Part shown: piece by piece, positions 8,053 through 18,500 of the stretch
Numbering within the stretch: position 1 is the stretch's first letter
How the letters are laid out: every line of letters begins with the position of its first letter
Assembly: GCF_002117445.1 (NCBI RefSeq)
Contig: NZ_CP019937.1
Coordinates: forward strand, 1,733,501-1,797,500
Source of the DNA: Ketogulonicigenium robustum
GTDB lineage: Bacteria; Pseudomonadota; Alphaproteobacteria; Rhodobacterales; Rhodobacteraceae
Length of the DNA stretch: 64,000 nucleotides
Reading direction: 5' to 3'
Translations under genes and position numbers: made by a program
The notes under the pieces: model-generated
What the model was told of the DNA's origin: nothing
Database searches by the model: none
What the model saw: the letters and a program-made list of their open reading frames with translations, nothing else

Positions 8053-8997
8053 ATGATCCTGTGCTGCGGCGATTGCCTGATCGACATGCTGCCCACCACC
8101 GACACGGCGGGCCGCGATGCCTATGTGCCGACGGTTGGCGGCGCGGCCTTGAATACCGCCATCGCGCTGGGGCGGCTGGGCACGCCGGTCGGCATGTTTA
8201 CGGGCCTATCGCATGACCCCTTCGGGCAGATGCTGCACGACCATGCCACTGGCGAGGGGGTCGATATGCGCCACGCCGCTCGCCGCCCGCTGCCGACTAC
8301 GCTGGCCTTTGCCCACCTAATCGACGGCCGCGCCGTCTATTCCTTTCACGACGAAAACACCGCCGGCCGCATGATCGCGCAAAGCGATATCCCCAGTGCC
8401 CCTGCACGCGCCTACCTGTTTGGCGGCATCTCGTTGGCCTACGATCCCTGCGGCGCGGTGTTCGAGGCGTTTCAGGAACAAGTGTCTGCGACCGCCGTAA
8501 CCATGCTGGACGTCAATATCCGCCCCAGCCTGTTCTCCTCGGGCCTTGTCACGGATGAGGCAGCCTATCGCGCGCGGCTGGATCGCATGATCGCCCGCGC
8601 CGATATCGTCAAGCTCAGCGAGGACGATCTTGCTTGGCTTTCGGGCCCTGCCGATGTGGCAGCCGAGGCGCAGCGCATTTTGGACATGGGCCCGAAACTG
8701 GTACTGCTGACAATGGACAGCCGCGGGGCGCGGGGCTTCAGCGCCTGCGGTGGCCGCGTCGCCGTGGCCGCCCTGAAGATTGCACAGGTGGTCGACACCA
8801 TCGGCGCGGGCGATACCTTCAACGCGGGCGCGCTGGCCTATCTGTTCGATGCGGGCCTCCTCAGCAAAGAAGGTCTTGCCACTTTGTCGGCCGAGGATTT
8901 GCACGCCGCGATGCTGCAGGCCAGCCGCACGGCCGGCTACTGCGTCTCGCATGCCGGCGCGAACGGCCCGACGCGGGAACAGCTATGCGCGCTGTAA
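8053..8997 (+). CDS. PfkB-family carbohydrate kinase (fructokinase-like)
   Basis: 314 residues from ATG 8053. An N-terminal GG motif region ([16 protein letters not shown], about 27-42) and the C-terminal PfkB signature [12 protein letters not shown] (about 248-259), with Asp of GAGD as catalytic base, define a ribokinase/fructokinase-family enzyme that phosphorylates a sugar hydroxyl with ATP. The exact sugar cannot be read from sequence; fructose is the commonest assignment for this subgroup. It is cytosolic. It starts 7 bases after the zinc-ribbon gene and overlaps dtd by 13 bases, so it is probably read from the same transcript, although no functional link to the membrane cluster is evident. 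Confidence 0.87.
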   Translation: MILCCGDCLIDMLPTTDTAGRDAYVPTVGGAALNTAIALGRLGTPVGMFTGLSHDPFGQMLHDHATGEGVDMRHAARRPLPTTLAFAHLIDGRAVYSFHDENTAGRMIAQSDIPSAPARAYLFGGISLAYDPCGAVFEAFQEQVSATAVTMLDVNIRPSLFSSGLVTDEAAYRARLDRMIARADIVKLSEDDLAWLSGPADVAAEAQRILDMGPKLVLLTMDSRGARGFSACGGRVAVAALKIAQVVDTIGAGDTFNAGALAYLFDAGLLSKEGLATLSAEDLHAAMLQASRTAGYCVSHAGANGPTREQLCAL

Positions 8998-9422
8998 TCC
9001 AACGCGTCAGCGCCGCAAGCGTCAGCGTCGATGGATCTGTCATTGGCCAGATCGAAGCGGGCTTGCTGATTCTGGTCTGCGCGATGAAGGGTGACGACGA
9101 TACCGCCCCCGCGCGCCTTGCGGCCAAAATCTCGCGGTTGCGGGTGTTTCGCGATGATGCAGGGAAGATGAACCTGTCGCTGGCCGATACGGGCGGCGCG
9201 GCGCTGATCGTCAGTCAATTCACACTCGCCGCGAATACCGCCAAGGGCAACCGCCCCGGCTTTTCCGATGCCGCCCCGCCCGAGCGCGGCAATGCGCTCT
9301 ACGAATCGTTCGTGACAGCCTGCCGCGCGCTGCAAATACCCTGCGCGACGGGCCAGTTTGGGGCCGACATGCAAGTCAGCCTGACCAATGACGGCCCCGT
9401 AACCTTCTGGGTCGAGGTTTAG
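8985..9422 (+). CDS. dtd: D-aminoacyl-tRNA deacylase
   Basis: 145 residues, full family length. It hydrolyses D-aminoacyl-tRNA (and glycyl-tRNA-Ala), protecting translation from mischarging. The start [17 protein letters not shown] is diagnostic. The SQFTLAA motif near residue 80 and the [13 protein letters not shown]-terminus contain the Gly-cisPro and active-site regions of the DTD fold. ATG 8985 lies inside the end of the kinase gene (13-base overlap). The stop overlaps the folD stop by 4 bases on the other strand, so the two operons converge with no terminator between them. Confidence 0.95.
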   Translation: MRAVIQRVSAASVSVDGSVIGQIEAGLLILVCAMKGDDDTAPARLAAKISRLRVFRDDAGKMNLSLADTGGAALIVSQFTLAANTAKGNRPGFSDAAPPERGNALYESFVTACRALQIPCATGQFGADMQVSLTNDGPVTFWVEV

Positions 9423-10315
9423 GCAGTCAGCCCCTCGGGCTCGGGCAAAGCGTGGCGGCGGCAAAAAGCCGTCAGCGTGTTTGCCAGCAGGCACGCAATG
9501 GTCATCGGCCCGACACCGCCCGGAACAGGCGTAATCGCACCGGCCACGGCGGCGCAGCTGTCGAAATCGCAGTCGCCCACCAGTTTGGCCTTCTCGGCGC
9601 CGGCAGGTTGGACGCGGTTGATCCCCACATCAATAACCACCGCGCCGGGTTTGATCCAATCGCCTTTGACCATCTCGGGGCGGCCCACGGCGGCAACCAC
9701 AATATCGGCACGGCGGACAACATCGGGCAAGTTCGCGGTGCGTGAATGGGCCACTGTGACGGTACAGCCATCGCGCAGCAGCAGGTTCGCCATCGGCTTG
9801 CCGACGATATTGCTGCGCCCGATGACCACCGCGTCGCGCCCTTCCAGCGTGCCCAGCGTATCGCGCAGCAGCATCAGACAGCCCAGCGGCGTGCAGGGCA
9901 CCATGGCCTTTTGGCCCGTCACCAGCTTGCCCACGTTATCGATATGAAACCCGTCCACGTCTTTTGCGGAATCAATCGCATTAATCACCGCCTCGGCGTT
10001 CATATGCGCCGGCAGCGGCAGCTGGACCAATATCCCGTCGACGGCCGGATCGGCGTTCAACTGCGCGATCAGCGCCAGCAGATCGGCTTCCGCAGTCTCG
10101 GCGGCGAGCTTGTGTTCAAAGCTGTTCATGCCAACTTCAACCGTCTGGCGGTTCTTGTTGCGCACATAGACCTGACTGGCAGGGTCTTCGCCGACCAGTA
10201 CCACCGCAAGGCCGGGCACCTGCCCTGTCGCGGCTTTGGCGGCAGCAACTTGCGTCGCTACCTGCGCGCGCACAACGGCCGCAAAGGCCTTTCCGTCGAT
10301 GATCGTGGCGCTCAT
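9419..10315 (-). CDS. folD: Bifunctional methylenetetrahydrofolate dehydrogenase/cyclohydrolase FolD
   Basis: 298 residues. It interconverts 5,10-methylene-, 5,10-methenyl- and 10-formyl-tetrahydrofolate (NADP-dependent oxidation, then hydrolysis), feeding purine and formyl-Met synthesis. Signatures seen: [13 protein letters not shown] with the catalytic Lys, the VQLPLP loop, [17 protein letters not shown] (Rossmann part) and [18 protein letters not shown] near the C-terminus. Start ATG 10315 overlaps the chorismate mutase stop (ATGA), so the two genes are co-translated. Typical family length. glyA, the other main one-carbon gene here, is 34 kb away. Confidence 0.95.
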   Translation of the reverse strand: MSATIIDGKAFAAVVRAQVATQVAAAKAATGQVPGLAVVLVGEDPASQVYVRNKNRQTVEVGMNSFEHKLAAETAEADLLALIAQLNADPAVDGILVQLPLPAHMNAEAVINAIDSAKDVDGFHIDNVGKLVTGQKAMVPCTPLGCLMLLRDTLGTLEGRDAVVIGRSNIVGKPMANLLLRDGCTVTVAHSRTANLPDVVRRADIVVAAVGRPEMVKGDWIKPGAVVIDVGINRVQPAGAEKAKLVGDCDFDSCAAVAGAITPVPGGVGPMTIACLLANTLTAFCRRHALPEPEGLTA

Positions 10316-10617
10316 GCCCCGTCTCCCTTTCCCAGAACAACCTCTTCACGCGCGATCGACCAATCGATCAACCGCCGCCAGAGGTCCTCAACCAACGCGT
10401 CATCCAAGCCTTTTGCGCGCGCATGCGCACGCACATTGCGCACAACCTCTTCCACACGCGCATCAATGCGGGCGGGCAAACCCTCAGTGGGCTTCAGGAC
10501 GACGGCGCGGTCGATCAGCGTGGCGCGATACGCCAAATCGGCCACGATCTGCGCATCCAGCCGATCAATCTCGGCCCGCAGCGCGCGCATGTTCGTAAGG
10601 GTAACCGGATCTTTCAT
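10312..10617 (-). CDS. Chorismate mutase, AroQ class
   Basis: 101 residues, one all-helical AroQ domain. It rearranges chorismate to prephenate for phenylalanine and tyrosine synthesis. Family features: an N-terminal helix with [19 protein letters not shown] (Arg and Asp/Glu residues of the active site), a Lys in [10 protein letters not shown], and a third helix [11 protein letters not shown]. No fused dehydratase or regulatory domain is present. The ATG overlaps folD by 4 bases downstream. Ending 62 bases upstream is the ftsH terminator, so this is likely the first gene of a two-gene operon, with its promoter in the short gap after ftsH. Confidence 0.88.
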   Translation of the reverse strand: MKDPVTLTNMRALRAEIDRLDAQIVADLAYRATLIDRAVVLKPTEGLPARIDARVEEVVRNVRAHARAKGLDDALVEDLWRRLIDWSIAREEVVLGKGDGA

Positions 10618-10679
10618 CTGTCCCTCGGCCCTGCCTGATGTTGTCTTCCCCTAGCGCAGGCACGCGACGCGGACAAGAA

Positions 10680-10704
10680 AAAGGGCCGCGTAAAGCGGCC
10701 CTTT
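10680..10704 (-). terminator. Terminator of the ruv-tol-ftsH operon
   Basis: Ten-base inverted repeat (AAAGGGCCGC with GCGGCCCTTT, loop 5) ending 5 bases after the ftsH stop. Read leftward the stem is followed by T residues, the form of a rho-independent terminator. Confidence 0.85.
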
Positions 10705-10708
10705 GTCA

Positions 10709-12619
10709 TCAAGCGGTCGGTTCGGGTTCAAGCCCCGTGTCGTTTTCACGGCGCGGGCGGGTTTTAGGCACAGCCGTGACCGAGGATGGTGCCGGGCCGG
10801 TGCCGTCATCATCACTGCCGCCAATCGGCAAGCCACGCATCACCCGCCCGATCTCCTCGCCGGTTAGCGTCTCATGCTCCAACAAGCCGTTCGCCAAGCG
10901 GTCGAACTCCTCGTAGTTATCCAGAATGATCTGGCGCGCATTGACGTAACCTTCGTCGATAATTCGCTTCACCTCTTCCTCGATCAGCTCTTTCGTATGA
11001 GCCGAAATCGAGAGGCCACCTGCACTACCGCCACCTTGGTAGCCGGCATGTGCCTCGGCGTAGTCGATGTTGCCGACCTTGTCCGACATGCCCCAACGCA
11101 TCACCATGGCGCGCGCCAGCGACGAGGCCTGCTGAATATCACCCGCAGGGCCAGAGGAGACGTTTTCCTCGCCATACTTGATGATCTCGGCAGCTTTGCC
11201 GGCCATCGTCATAGCGATTTTCTGTTCGGCTTCTTCCTTGTGGTAGTTCAGCTTGTCGATTTCGGGCAGGCTGACGACCATCCCCAGCGCACCGCCACGC
11301 GGCACGATTGTGGCTTTATAGACAGGGTCACACTTCGGCAGCTTCAGCCCGACGATCGCGTGGCCAGCCTCGTGGAAAGCGGTCTTTTCCTTCTGGTCCT
11401 GCGTCATCGCCATCGAGCGACGCTCGACACCCATCATCACCTTGTCCTTGGCGTTTTCGAAATCGATCATCCCGACAAAGCGGCGGCCAGCGCGCGCGGC
11501 CAGCAGTGCCGCCTCGTTCACCAGGTTCATCAGCTCGGCCCCTGAGAAACCGGGCGTGCCGCGCGCGATGATGCGCAGGTCGACATCTGGGCCCAGCGGC
11601 ACCTTGCGGGCGTGAACCGACAGAATCTTTTCGCGGCCTTTGATGTCGGGGTTCGAAACATGGATCGTCCGGTCGAAACGACCCGGGCGCAGCAGCGCAG
11701 GGTCCAGCACATCGCGGCGGTTGGTCGCGGCGATGATGATGATGCCCTCGTTAGCCTCAAAACCGTCCATCTCGACCAGCAGCTGGTTCAGGGTTTGCTC
11801 GCGTTCGTCATTCCCGCCGCCATAGCCCACGCCGCGCGCACGGCCGACGGCGTCGATTTCGTCGATGAACAAAATGCAAGGCGCATTCTTTTTGGCTTGT
11901 TCGAACATGTCGCGCACGCGGCTTGCGCCGACACCCACGAACATTTCGACAAAGTCCGACCCCGAAATACTGAAGAACGGTACACCAGCCTCGCCCGCAA
12001 TCGCGCGCGCCAGCAGCGTTTTACCGGTACCGGGCGGGCCTACCAGCAGGGCACCCTTGGGAATTTTGCCGCCCAAGCGGCTGAATTTTTGCGGATTGCG
12101 CAAAAATTCGACGATTTCTTCCAGCTCTTCTTGCGCTTCGTCGATACCGGCAACATCGTCAAACGTCACGCGCCCCTGCTTTTCGGTCAGCAGCTTGGCA
12201 CGCGACTTGCCAAAGCCCATCGCACCGCCTTTGCCGCCGCCTTGCATGCGGTTCATGAAATAGATCCACACACCGATCAGCAGCACAAACGGCAGCATCG
12301 ACAGCAGGAAAGCCTGCAGGGTCGATTGTTCTTGGCTGCGCGCCTCGAACGGGATGTTCTTTTCCAGCAGCATTTGCGTAGTCTGCGCATCGGACGGGCG
12401 GATCGTACTGATCTGACGGCCATCCGTGGTGCGATAGACAACTTGTTCGCCGTTCAGCGTCACGCTGGTGACATTTCCGGCGTCGACTGCCGCGACAAAA
12501 TCGGAATAGCGCGGGCTGTTCGCCGCACTGTTGCCGTTGTCGCCTTGAAACACTTGAAACAACCCAAGCAGCAACAGGAAGATAACGACAATAAAACCGA
12601 TATTCCGAGCGTTACCCAA
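10709..12619 (-). CDS. ftsH: ATP-dependent zinc metalloprotease FtsH
   Basis: 636 residues. Membrane-anchored AAA+ protease that degrades misassembled membrane proteins and selected regulators. Two membrane helices (about 7-25 and 103-121) flank a periplasmic loop. Walker A is GPPGTGKT (194-201), Walker B ILFIDEID (249-256), second-region-of-homology Arg around 300-315, and the zinc site HEAGH is at 416-420. The start appears to be TTG at 12619 (MGNARNIGF..), preceded by an unusually strong AAGGGAGAAGG ribosome site; no in-frame ATG is close by. It is the last gene of the leftward operon and is followed by a clear terminator. Confidence 0.96.
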   Translation of the reverse strand: MGNARNIGFIVVIFLLLLGLFQVFQGDNGNSAANSPRYSDFVAAVDAGNVTSVTLNGEQVVYRTTDGRQISTIRPSDAQTTQMLLEKNIPFEARSQEQSTLQAFLLSMLPFVLLIGVWIYFMNRMQGGGKGGAMGFGKSRAKLLTEKQGRVTFDDVAGIDEAQEELEEIVEFLRNPQKFSRLGGKIPKGALLVGPPGTGKTLLARAIAGEAGVPFFSISGSDFVEMFVGVGASRVRDMFEQAKKNAPCILFIDEIDAVGRARGVGYGGGNDEREQTLNQLLVEMDGFEANEGIIIIAATNRRDVLDPALLRPGRFDRTIHVSNPDIKGREKILSVHARKVPLGPDVDLRIIARGTPGFSGAELMNLVNEAALLAARAGRRFVGMIDFENAKDKVMMGVERRSMAMTQDQKEKTAFHEAGHAIVGLKLPKCDPVYKATIVPRGGALGMVVSLPEIDKLNYHKEEAEQKIAMTMAGKAAEIIKYGEENVSSGPAGDIQQASSLARAMVMRWGMSDKVGNIDYAEAHAGYQGGGSAGGLSISAHTKELIEEEVKRIIDEGYVNARQIILDNYEEFDRLANGLLEHETLTGEEIGRVMRGLPIGGSDDDGTGPAPSSVTAVPKTRPRRENDTGLEPEPTA

Positions 12620-12704
12620 AAACCTTCTCCCTTGATCGCAGCCTTGGCGCGCAATTGCCCCGGCCCAGTAATTGCTGCTTAAGATAAGCCTGCAGAACCG
12701 ATGT

Positions 12705-13946
12705 TCAATGCGAAACCCGCGTCATTCTGAAGTTGCGCACCAGTTCGAGGGTCCATTTCGCCTCTGGTTGTAACAATGGGGCGGCAATCATCCGCCCATC
12801 TTGCCAGATTGCAGGGCCGCTAATCAGCGCCGCACGGGAAAACCCGCTGCGGCGCCACGCCGGAAATTGCGAAATCGCTGCGCCCAAGGGCGCGATAACT
12901 TCGTCGCCCAGCGAAGACGCGGGTGTCACTACACCCCACCTGCCATCGAAAACTTGGCCGAGCGGGACCGGTCCGGCTGCCACCGCAGCAGGTTCCCGTG
13001 CGATTCGCAGAACGCGCGCGCCCGATGAAAAGACGCACCCGCCCAAGGTGCGGCGCCCCGCCCCATCCGCCAATGCTTGCGCCACCGCCGACAGCGCCGC
13101 GCCGCGCGGCGGGTAGCCTGCACCCGCGATCCAATCCACGGCCTGCATCAACAGGCGGCGGCGTAGCGCGTCGGGCAGACTGCGGTAGGTATCCAGCGGC
13201 ACCACTACCTCGCCCGCCGCAGTCGTCGCATCGCCGATAGCCGTACCCAGCGCCCAATCCAGCGCGGCGCGTTCAGACGACAGATGCGCGGCGGTGCTGG
13301 CGATGCTGGCCGCATCGATACCCGCCTGTTCCAGTGCGGGCAAAACTTGCCGCACTTTGACGCGCTGGTAATGCGGGTCGGCGTTGCTCGGATCATCCAC
13401 CCACGCTTGCCCCTGCGCTTGCAGCCACGCGCGCAACGCGGTGCGGCTGCAACCCAAAAACGGGCGATAGAAGGTGACGCTGCCCTGCGTCCAGCTATCG
13501 CGCATTGCGGCCAGACCGTCGATGCCCGCGCTGCGCCCCAGATTCATCAAAAATGTCTCGGCCAAATCCTCACGGTTGTGGGCGACGACAACGGCTGCGA
13601 TCCCTGTGCGCTGCGCCCAACCCTTCAGCAAGGCATAGCGCGCGGCCCGCGCGCGGGCCGACAAATTGCCCGCGCCGTCGTCAGCGTTCCACGACAATAT
13701 CTGATGCTGGATGCCACGCGCCGCGCACAGCCTACCCACACCCTCGGCTTCCGCCAGCGATGCGGCGCGTAGCCCATGGTCTACGGTCGCTGCAAAAACG
13801 CGCCCGGCTGCCACCGCGTGCAGCGCCAGCAGCGCCGCCAGCGAATCACCGCCGCCCGACACCGCGACGCCTATCGGCCCGCTGTGGCCGGCCGCAAAAT
13901 CCGCAGCCGCCCGCGAGACAGCGCGCAGGCCAGCCTCGTCAGCCAC
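12705..13946 (-). CDS. tilS: tRNA(Ile)-lysidine synthase TilS
   Basis: 413 residues. It adds lysine to cytidine 34 of tRNA-Ile(CAU), changing its codon from AUG to AUA; essential. The N-type ATP pyrophosphatase loop SGGGDS lies at about residues 30-35, and the DHGLRA and HNREDLAETFLMNL motifs of the catalytic domain follow. The start is GTG 13946 (MADEAGL), which overlaps the end of the cpoB gene by 8 bases. The C-terminal half is poorly conserved, as usual for this family. Its place between the tol-pal genes and ftsH suggests co-expression with them. Confidence 0.93.
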   Translation of the reverse strand: MADEAGLRAVSRAAADFAAGHSGPIGVAVSGGGDSLAALLALHAVAAGRVFAATVDHGLRAASLAEAEGVGRLCAARGIQHQILSWNADDGAGNLSARARAARYALLKGWAQRTGIAAVVVAHNREDLAETFLMNLGRSAGIDGLAAMRDSWTQGSVTFYRPFLGCSRTALRAWLQAQGQAWVDDPSNADPHYQRVKVRQVLPALEQAGIDAASIASTAAHLSSERAALDWALGTAIGDATTAAGEVVVPLDTYRSLPDALRRRLLMQAVDWIAGAGYPPRGAALSAVAQALADGAGRRTLGGCVFSSGARVLRIAREPAAVAAGPVPLGQVFDGRWGVVTPASSLGDEVIAPLGAAISQFPAWRRSGFSRAALISGPAIWQDGRMIAAPLLQPEAKWTLELVRNFRMTRVSH

Positions 13947-14757
13947 AGTTCAAGGTTTGCATAGCGGATTGCGCATCGGCGATTGCAGGATCGCCCGGAA
14001 AGCGCGTTGCGACTTCGGCCAGCGTCAGGCACGCATCCGCGCCCTGCCCGATACGCCCCAATGCTTGCCCAAGCCGAACCAAGGCTTGCGGCGCTGTGCC
14101 GCCATCAGGCGCACCGGCGAAGCTTTCCAGATAGGCGCGGGCGGCATCGCTCAGCTGGCCCATGCCTTCCAACGCCTCGCCCTGCTTCAGCATCGCCTCG
14201 GCAGTCAGTTCCCCACCCGGGTAGGCCGTGACATAGGCCGCAAAACCGTCAGCGGCCGTGCGAAAGTCACCTTGCGCGAGCGCCTCCGACGCCCGCGCGA
14301 AATCGGCCTGTTCGCCAACGGCCATTTGGCCGGACCCGCCAGACGGTGCGGTTTGGGAAGGTGTCGTTGCAGACGGCGCATTGCCACCCAGCGGCGGCGT
14401 CGCGCCAAGACTGCCGATGTCGCAGTTCGGCTCCAGCTCGCACAGGCGGAATTCCAGATCGCCGATGCGGTTGGTGCCATCGCTGACAACACGATTGATG
14501 CGGTACTCCAGCTCCTCGCTCTTGGCGGTGACCTGTTGCAGCGCTTGTTCGATCGAATCCATCCGCGCCAGCGGCGTGCTGCCCGCGACACCGCTAGTCA
14601 GCGCGCCCGAGGTCGCCAATTCCGACCGCAGGCTGGACACTTCAGCCGACAAAGCCGTCAACTGCTGGCGAATATCGCCCAGTGTCGCCGCGTCTTGCGC
14701 GGCGACAGCCAACGGCGCTGCCGTCAAACACATGGCTAATGCTGCAGAACGCAACAT
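13939..14757 (-). CDS. cpoB: Tol-Pal system protein YbgF/CpoB
   Basis: 272 residues from ATG 14757. A signal peptide (about 1-20, ending AVAAQ) precedes a coiled-coil region (about 22-95, TLGDIRQQLTALSAEVSSLR) and a Gly/Pro/Thr linker. A TPR repeat domain (about 150-272) follows, with EASEALAQGDFRTAADGFAAY-like and GGELTAEAMLKQGEALEGMG-like helix pairs. In E. coli, CpoB links Tol-Pal constriction to peptidoglycan synthesis. It is periplasmic. A 19-base gap follows pal, and its stop lies inside the tilS start region. Domain order and context make the call secure. Confidence 0.9.
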   Translation of the reverse strand: MLRSAALAMCLTAAPLAVAAQDAATLGDIRQQLTALSAEVSSLRSELATSGALTSGVAGSTPLARMDSIEQALQQVTAKSEELEYRINRVVSDGTNRIGDLEFRLCELEPNCDIGSLGATPPLGGNAPSATTPSQTAPSGGSGQMAVGEQADFARASEALAQGDFRTAADGFAAYVTAYPGGELTAEAMLKQGEALEGMGQLSDAARAYLESFAGAPDGGTAPQALVRLGQALGRIGQGADACLTLAEVATRFPGDPAIADAQSAMQTLNCG

Positions 14758-14776
14758 ATCGCTTGCCCCTTTCGGC

Positions 14777-15316
14777 CTAGCTGATGCCACCGGCCGAGAT
14801 CACCGTCACGGCGCGGCGGTTCTGCGAATAGCAGCTTTGGTCCGAACACAGCGCAACCGGGCGCTCTTTACCGTAGCTGACGGTGCGGATGCGGTTTGCG
14901 CTGATCCCGCGCGAGATCAGGTATTCGCGGACCGAGTTGGCGCGGCGCGCGCCCAAGGCCACGTTGTATTCGCGCGTGCCCTGCTCGTCGGCGTGACCTT
15001 CGATGACGATGCCGTACTGGCTGTTGGTCGACAGCCACTGCGCTTGGCCGTTCAGCACCTGCATCGCCTCGGGCGAGACGCTGGACTGGTCGACGGCAAA
15101 CAGCACACGGTCACCAATGGTCTGCGCGAAATACGCGGTGCTGCGCGGGTCGCTGGCATCGCCCAGACCCGATTGGCCGACGCCACCCGCGCCATAGGCG
15201 CCGTTCGCACCATAGGGGCTGTTCGCGCTGCCATCATTGGCGAAACGGTCGGGGCGGGTACAAGCAGACACGGCAAGGGCCGAAATCATCAGGCCGGCGA
15301 TCAGGAATTTATTCAT
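14777..15316 (-). CDS. pal: Peptidoglycan-associated lipoprotein Pal
   Basis: 179 residues from ATG 15316. The signal sequence MNKFLIAGLMISALAVSAC gives lipidated Cys19. A Gly/Asn/Ala-rich linker (about 25-60) leads to an OmpA-like peptidoglycan-binding domain. Its signature EGHADEQGTREYN..LGARRA contains the Asp and Arg residues that bind diaminopimelate. Pal anchors the outer membrane to peptidoglycan and partners TolB. It sits between tolB and cpoB. The 91-base gap before it is the largest within the tol genes, so an internal promoter is possible. Confidence 0.96.
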   Translation of the reverse strand: MNKFLIAGLMISALAVSACTRPDRFANDGSANSPYGANGAYGAGGVGQSGLGDASDPRSTAYFAQTIGDRVLFAVDQSSVSPEAMQVLNGQAQWLSTNSQYGIVIEGHADEQGTREYNVALGARRANSVREYLISRGISANRIRTVSYGKERPVALCSDQSCYSQNRRAVTVISAGGIS

Positions 15317-15407
15317 AACGTTAACCTTTTTTGCGGCACTTTCCCGACCGCGTGAAGAAGGATAGCGCGGACAGGTTAGCATAGCTGCACCCATCCGCAA
15401 AGACGCA

Positions 15408-16733
15408 TCACGGCTGCAGCGGGCCCCAGCTGGGGTCGGACGCAAAGCCGCCTGTCGCCACTTGGCGCAAGTTGCGTCCCGAAATATCAACCGAATAGAT
15501 CGAAGGGCCACCGTTTTCGCCCTGCGTTTCGCGCGTAAACATCAATACGCGGCCGTTAGGGGCCCATGTGGGGCCTTCATCCAGGAACGACGATGTCAGC
15601 AGGCGCTCTTCCGAGCCATCCGTGCGCATCACGCCAATGTGAAAACGACCACCCTCTTGTTTGGTAAACGCGATCAAGTCTCCGCGCGGACTCCAGACCG
15701 GGGTGCCGTAGCGGCCACTGCCGAACGAAATGCGCTGCGCTTCGCCGCCGTTGGACGACATGATGTAAAGCTGGCTTCCGCCCGAGCGGTCACTCTCGAA
15801 CACGATCCGGCTGCCATCGGGCGAGAAGGACGGCGATGTCTCAATCGACGGCGCATTGGTCAGGCGGGTATGGGCGCCATTGCGAATATCGGTGCGGAAA
15901 ATGTCGGTATTGCCGCCATTGGCCAGCGAATAAATCACGCTGCCACCATCCAGCGAGAACCGCGGCGAGAACGCCATTTCACCCGCTTCGGTCGGCAGTT
16001 GGCGCGCGCTGGCGCTGGCCACGTCCAACAGGTTAATCCGCGGCGAGCCAGACTGGTAGCTGGTGTACAAGATGCGATCGCCCGTCGCCGAGAAGCGCGG
16101 TGCCATCACCAGCGCGCTCGCGTCGGTCAGGTACTGCACGTTCGCGCCGTCGTAATCCATGATGCCGATGCGCTTGGCGCGGTTGTTTTTCGGGCCGCTT
16201 TCCGAGACGAACACAACACGGCTGTCGAAATAGCCGGTCTCGCCCGTAATACGGCTGTAGACGGCATCCGCGACCTTGTGGGCCATCCGGCGCCAGCCTT
16301 GAACGCTGCCGTTGAACTGCAGCCCCTGCCCCTGTTCGACACCCGAATAGATGTCATAAAGGCGGAACTTCACCGTCAACTGACCACCACTAACCGACAC
16401 GGCACCGGTGATCAGGCCCTGCACGTTGATCGCGCGCCAATCGGGGTAGGCTACGGCCTGATCGAACACGCTGTGCTGGCTGATAAAGGACGATGGCGGA
16501 ACTTCGCGGAACAGGCCGGAATTCACCAGATCCTGCGCGACAAGACGGCTGATCTGGTTGGCGACATCAGCCGCACCACCGGTTTCGGCCTGAAAAGTCG
16601 GCACCGCGATCGGCAGCGGTTCGATCACACCCTGAGTGATGGTGATCCGCAGCGGAGACTGCGCCATCACCGGCACGGCAGCCAGCGGCCCGGCGAAGGC
16701 TGCGGCCAATACAAGCGCCATGAACTTGTTCAT
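15408..16733 (-). CDS. tolB: Periplasmic beta-propeller protein TolB
   Basis: 441 residues from ATG 16733, which follows GAGGAAAC. The signal peptide ([20 protein letters not shown].., cleaved after about residue 25) precedes the TolB N-terminal domain and a six-bladed propeller. The propeller is built of repeats of the type [20 protein letters not shown] and [19 protein letters not shown]. Periplasmic partner of Pal. Normal family length. A longer start at 16760 would add nine residues ahead of the signal peptide and is less likely. Confidence 0.96.
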   Translation of the reverse strand: MNKFMALVLAAAFAGPLAAVPVMAQSPLRITITQGVIEPLPIAVPTFQAETGGAADVANQISRLVAQDLVNSGLFREVPPSSFISQHSVFDQAVAYPDWRAINVQGLITGAVSVSGGQLTVKFRLYDIYSGVEQGQGLQFNGSVQGWRRMAHKVADAVYSRITGETGYFDSRVVFVSESGPKNNRAKRIGIMDYDGANVQYLTDASALVMAPRFSATGDRILYTSYQSGSPRINLLDVASASARQLPTEAGEMAFSPRFSLDGGSVIYSLANGGNTDIFRTDIRNGAHTRLTNAPSIETSPSFSPDGSRIVFESDRSGGSQLYIMSSNGGEAQRISFGSGRYGTPVWSPRGDLIAFTKQEGGRFHIGVMRTDGSEERLLTSSFLDEGPTWAPNGRVLMFTRETQGENGGPSIYSVDISGRNLRQVATGGFASDPSWGPLQP

Positions 16734-16784
16734 ACTGCGTTTCCTCACTAACCCGCGCACATGGCGGGCACCTTACATTTCACG

Positions 16785-18005
16785 TTACCGCAGCCGCATC
16801 TGGCTGGGGTCGAAATCCATCACAATATTCTGCCAACTCTCGTATTTGTCAGCAGGCATCCGGTATCCGTCGCCTTGGCAGCGCAAAATCGCGCGTCGCG
16901 CGGCCTCGAAGGCGGCCTGTTCGGCGGCCCCGCTGCCGTTGCTTTCGACCAGACGCACCTGATTGCCAACCACGCGCCCGCTACGGTCCAACTCGAACGC
17001 GACGGCGACGGTGACTTGCCCCGACATTGCGCCAGCATCAACACTCCAGCAGCCTTGCACGGCAACGCGCAGGGCATCCTGCTCGGCACCCGTCAGCGGG
17101 GCGGCGCCCGGGGTCGGCGATGCGGCGGGGGTATCTTGCGCGGCATTCAGCGCGGCCATGATGTCGTCGTTGCTGGTGCTGGGCGCAGCGGCGGTCGACT
17201 GGGGCGGCGTAGCAGCGGCCGATGATTGCGTGCTTGTCGTCTCGCTTTGCGTTGGCGCCGTGGCAATCTGGCGCGGGCGGTTCTGCGGGCGCGGCACGTT
17301 CACAGGGGCCGCGGCGGGGCGGTCAGCCTCTGTCACGGTTTGGGTCGTGGCTTCCTCGGGGGCGGTCTGCTCTTGCGCCTCGGTCACCTCGGTCGGCGTC
17401 GCGGCATCGGGCGAGACCGCCTGTTGCACCTCGGGCGCAGTTTGCGCGTCAACGGGGGGCGCAGGCGCAGCCTCGGGGGCGATGCGCTGCGCGGGGCGCG
17501 GCACCGGACGCGGTGCGACGGCCGCATCTGTGGCACCCGCGTCGGGCGCGGGCGGCGTCGGCTGCGATTCCACCACCTGCGGGGCGACCTGCGGCGCGGT
17601 GGGCGTCGCATCGGGCACCGGCACGGCGGGCTGCGTCACTTGGGGCGCCAGATCGGGGGTTGGCACGGCCTCGGGGGCGGCCTCGGGCGTCGGGACAGCC
17701 TCGCTAGGTGTGGGTGCGGGGGCGTCGACCGGCGGGGTATCGGGGCGCGTGGGCGGCACCGGCGCGGTGGGCGAGACAGGCTCGCTGCTCGCCGCTTCGG
17801 TCTGGCCGACCTCGGTTTGCACCTGCGGGACGCTGTTGGCCACCATCTGGTCGAACTGCTCGCCCGAAATCACCGAGACATCGGGAAAGGTGAATTCCAG
17901 CGGATCGGACGCCAAGCGCAGGCCGAACACCATCCAGACGATCAGGCCAACGTGCCCGACCACCGAAACCTTGGCGCCGATTGTATTGAAGCCCAGACGC
18001 TCCAC
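16785..18005 (-). CDS. tolA: TolA-like cell-envelope spanning protein
   Basis: 406 residues from GTG 18005. One N-terminal membrane helix (about 12-32) with the SVVGHVGLIVWMVFG segment is followed by a very long Pro/Ala/Thr/Glu-rich periplasmic stretch (about 75-305). The globular C-terminal domain (about 310-406) has TonB/TolA character, with VTVAVAFELDRSGRVVGNQ and an Asp/Tyr-rich end. The low-complexity middle replaces the Lys/Ala helix of E. coli TolA. It transmits energy from TolQR to Pal. Placement between tolR and tolB supports the name; sequence identity in the spacer is meaningless. Confidence 0.88.
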   Translation of the reverse strand: MERLGFNTIGAKVSVVGHVGLIVWMVFGLRLASDPLEFTFPDVSVISGEQFDQMVANSVPQVQTEVGQTEAASSEPVSPTAPVPPTRPDTPPVDAPAPTPSEAVPTPEAAPEAVPTPDLAPQVTQPAVPVPDATPTAPQVAPQVVESQPTPPAPDAGATDAAVAPRPVPRPAQRIAPEAAPAPPVDAQTAPEVQQAVSPDAATPTEVTEAQEQTAPEEATTQTVTEADRPAAAPVNVPRPQNRPRQIATAPTQSETTSTQSSAAATPPQSTAAAPSTSNDDIMAALNAAQDTPAASPTPGAAPLTGAEQDALRVAVQGCWSVDAGAMSGQVTVAVAFELDRSGRVVGNQVRLVESNGSGAAEQAAFEAARRAILRCQGDGYRMPADKYESWQNIVMDFDPSQMRLR

Positions 18006-18020
18006 CAGATTGATCCGTTT

Positions 18021-18497
18021 CTACTCGGACGCGGGGGCGAAAGTGGTGCCGCCCGTGTCGGTCACAAGGCCAATATTCGAGAACCCGCCCGCATTGAGCG
18101 CGCCCATCACCTGCGCCACCATATCCCAGCTGTTCGCACCATCGGCGCGCAGATAGATCCGGTCGCTGGCGCGTTCACCCGCAATTGCCTGAAGGCGGGC
18201 AACCAGTTCCGAAGGTGCAACTTCGGTATTCTGGATCATCACCAAACCATCCGAGGTGATGGTGACGGACAGCGGTTCTTCTTGCTCGATCGGCAGGGCC
18301 GAGGCTTCCGTCTTGGGCAGTTCAACCGGCACACCCACCGTCATCAGCGGGGCCGCCACCATGAACACGATCAGCAGCACCAACATCACGTCGACGAAGG
18401 GCGTGATGTTGATCTCGGACATCGTCCCACCGCGGCGATGGCGCCGTCCACGCCGACCGCCCCCGCCGCCACCCGATTTCATGACACCCGCGCCCAT
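18021..18497 (-). CDS. tolR: Proton-channel subunit TolR (ExbD family)
   Basis: 158 residues. A Gly/Arg-rich N-terminus (MKSGGGGGGRRGRRHRRGG) is unusual in its run of glycines and basic residues. It is followed by the ExbD/TolR signature SEINITPFVDVMLVLLIVFM at about 26-45, whose Asp (TPFVD) is the proton-carrying residue. A periplasmic domain of about 100 residues follows. With TolQ it forms the proton-driven motor. It starts 3 bases after the tolQ stop. Confidence 0.95.
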   Translation of the reverse strand: MGAGVMKSGGGGGGRRGRRHRRGGTMSEINITPFVDVMLVLLIVFMVAAPLMTVGVPVELPKTEASALPIEQEEPLSVTITSDGLVMIQNTEVAPSELVARLQAIAGERASDRIYLRADGANSWDMVAQVMGALNAGGFSNIGLVTDTGGTTFAPASE

Positions 18498-18500
18498 CGA

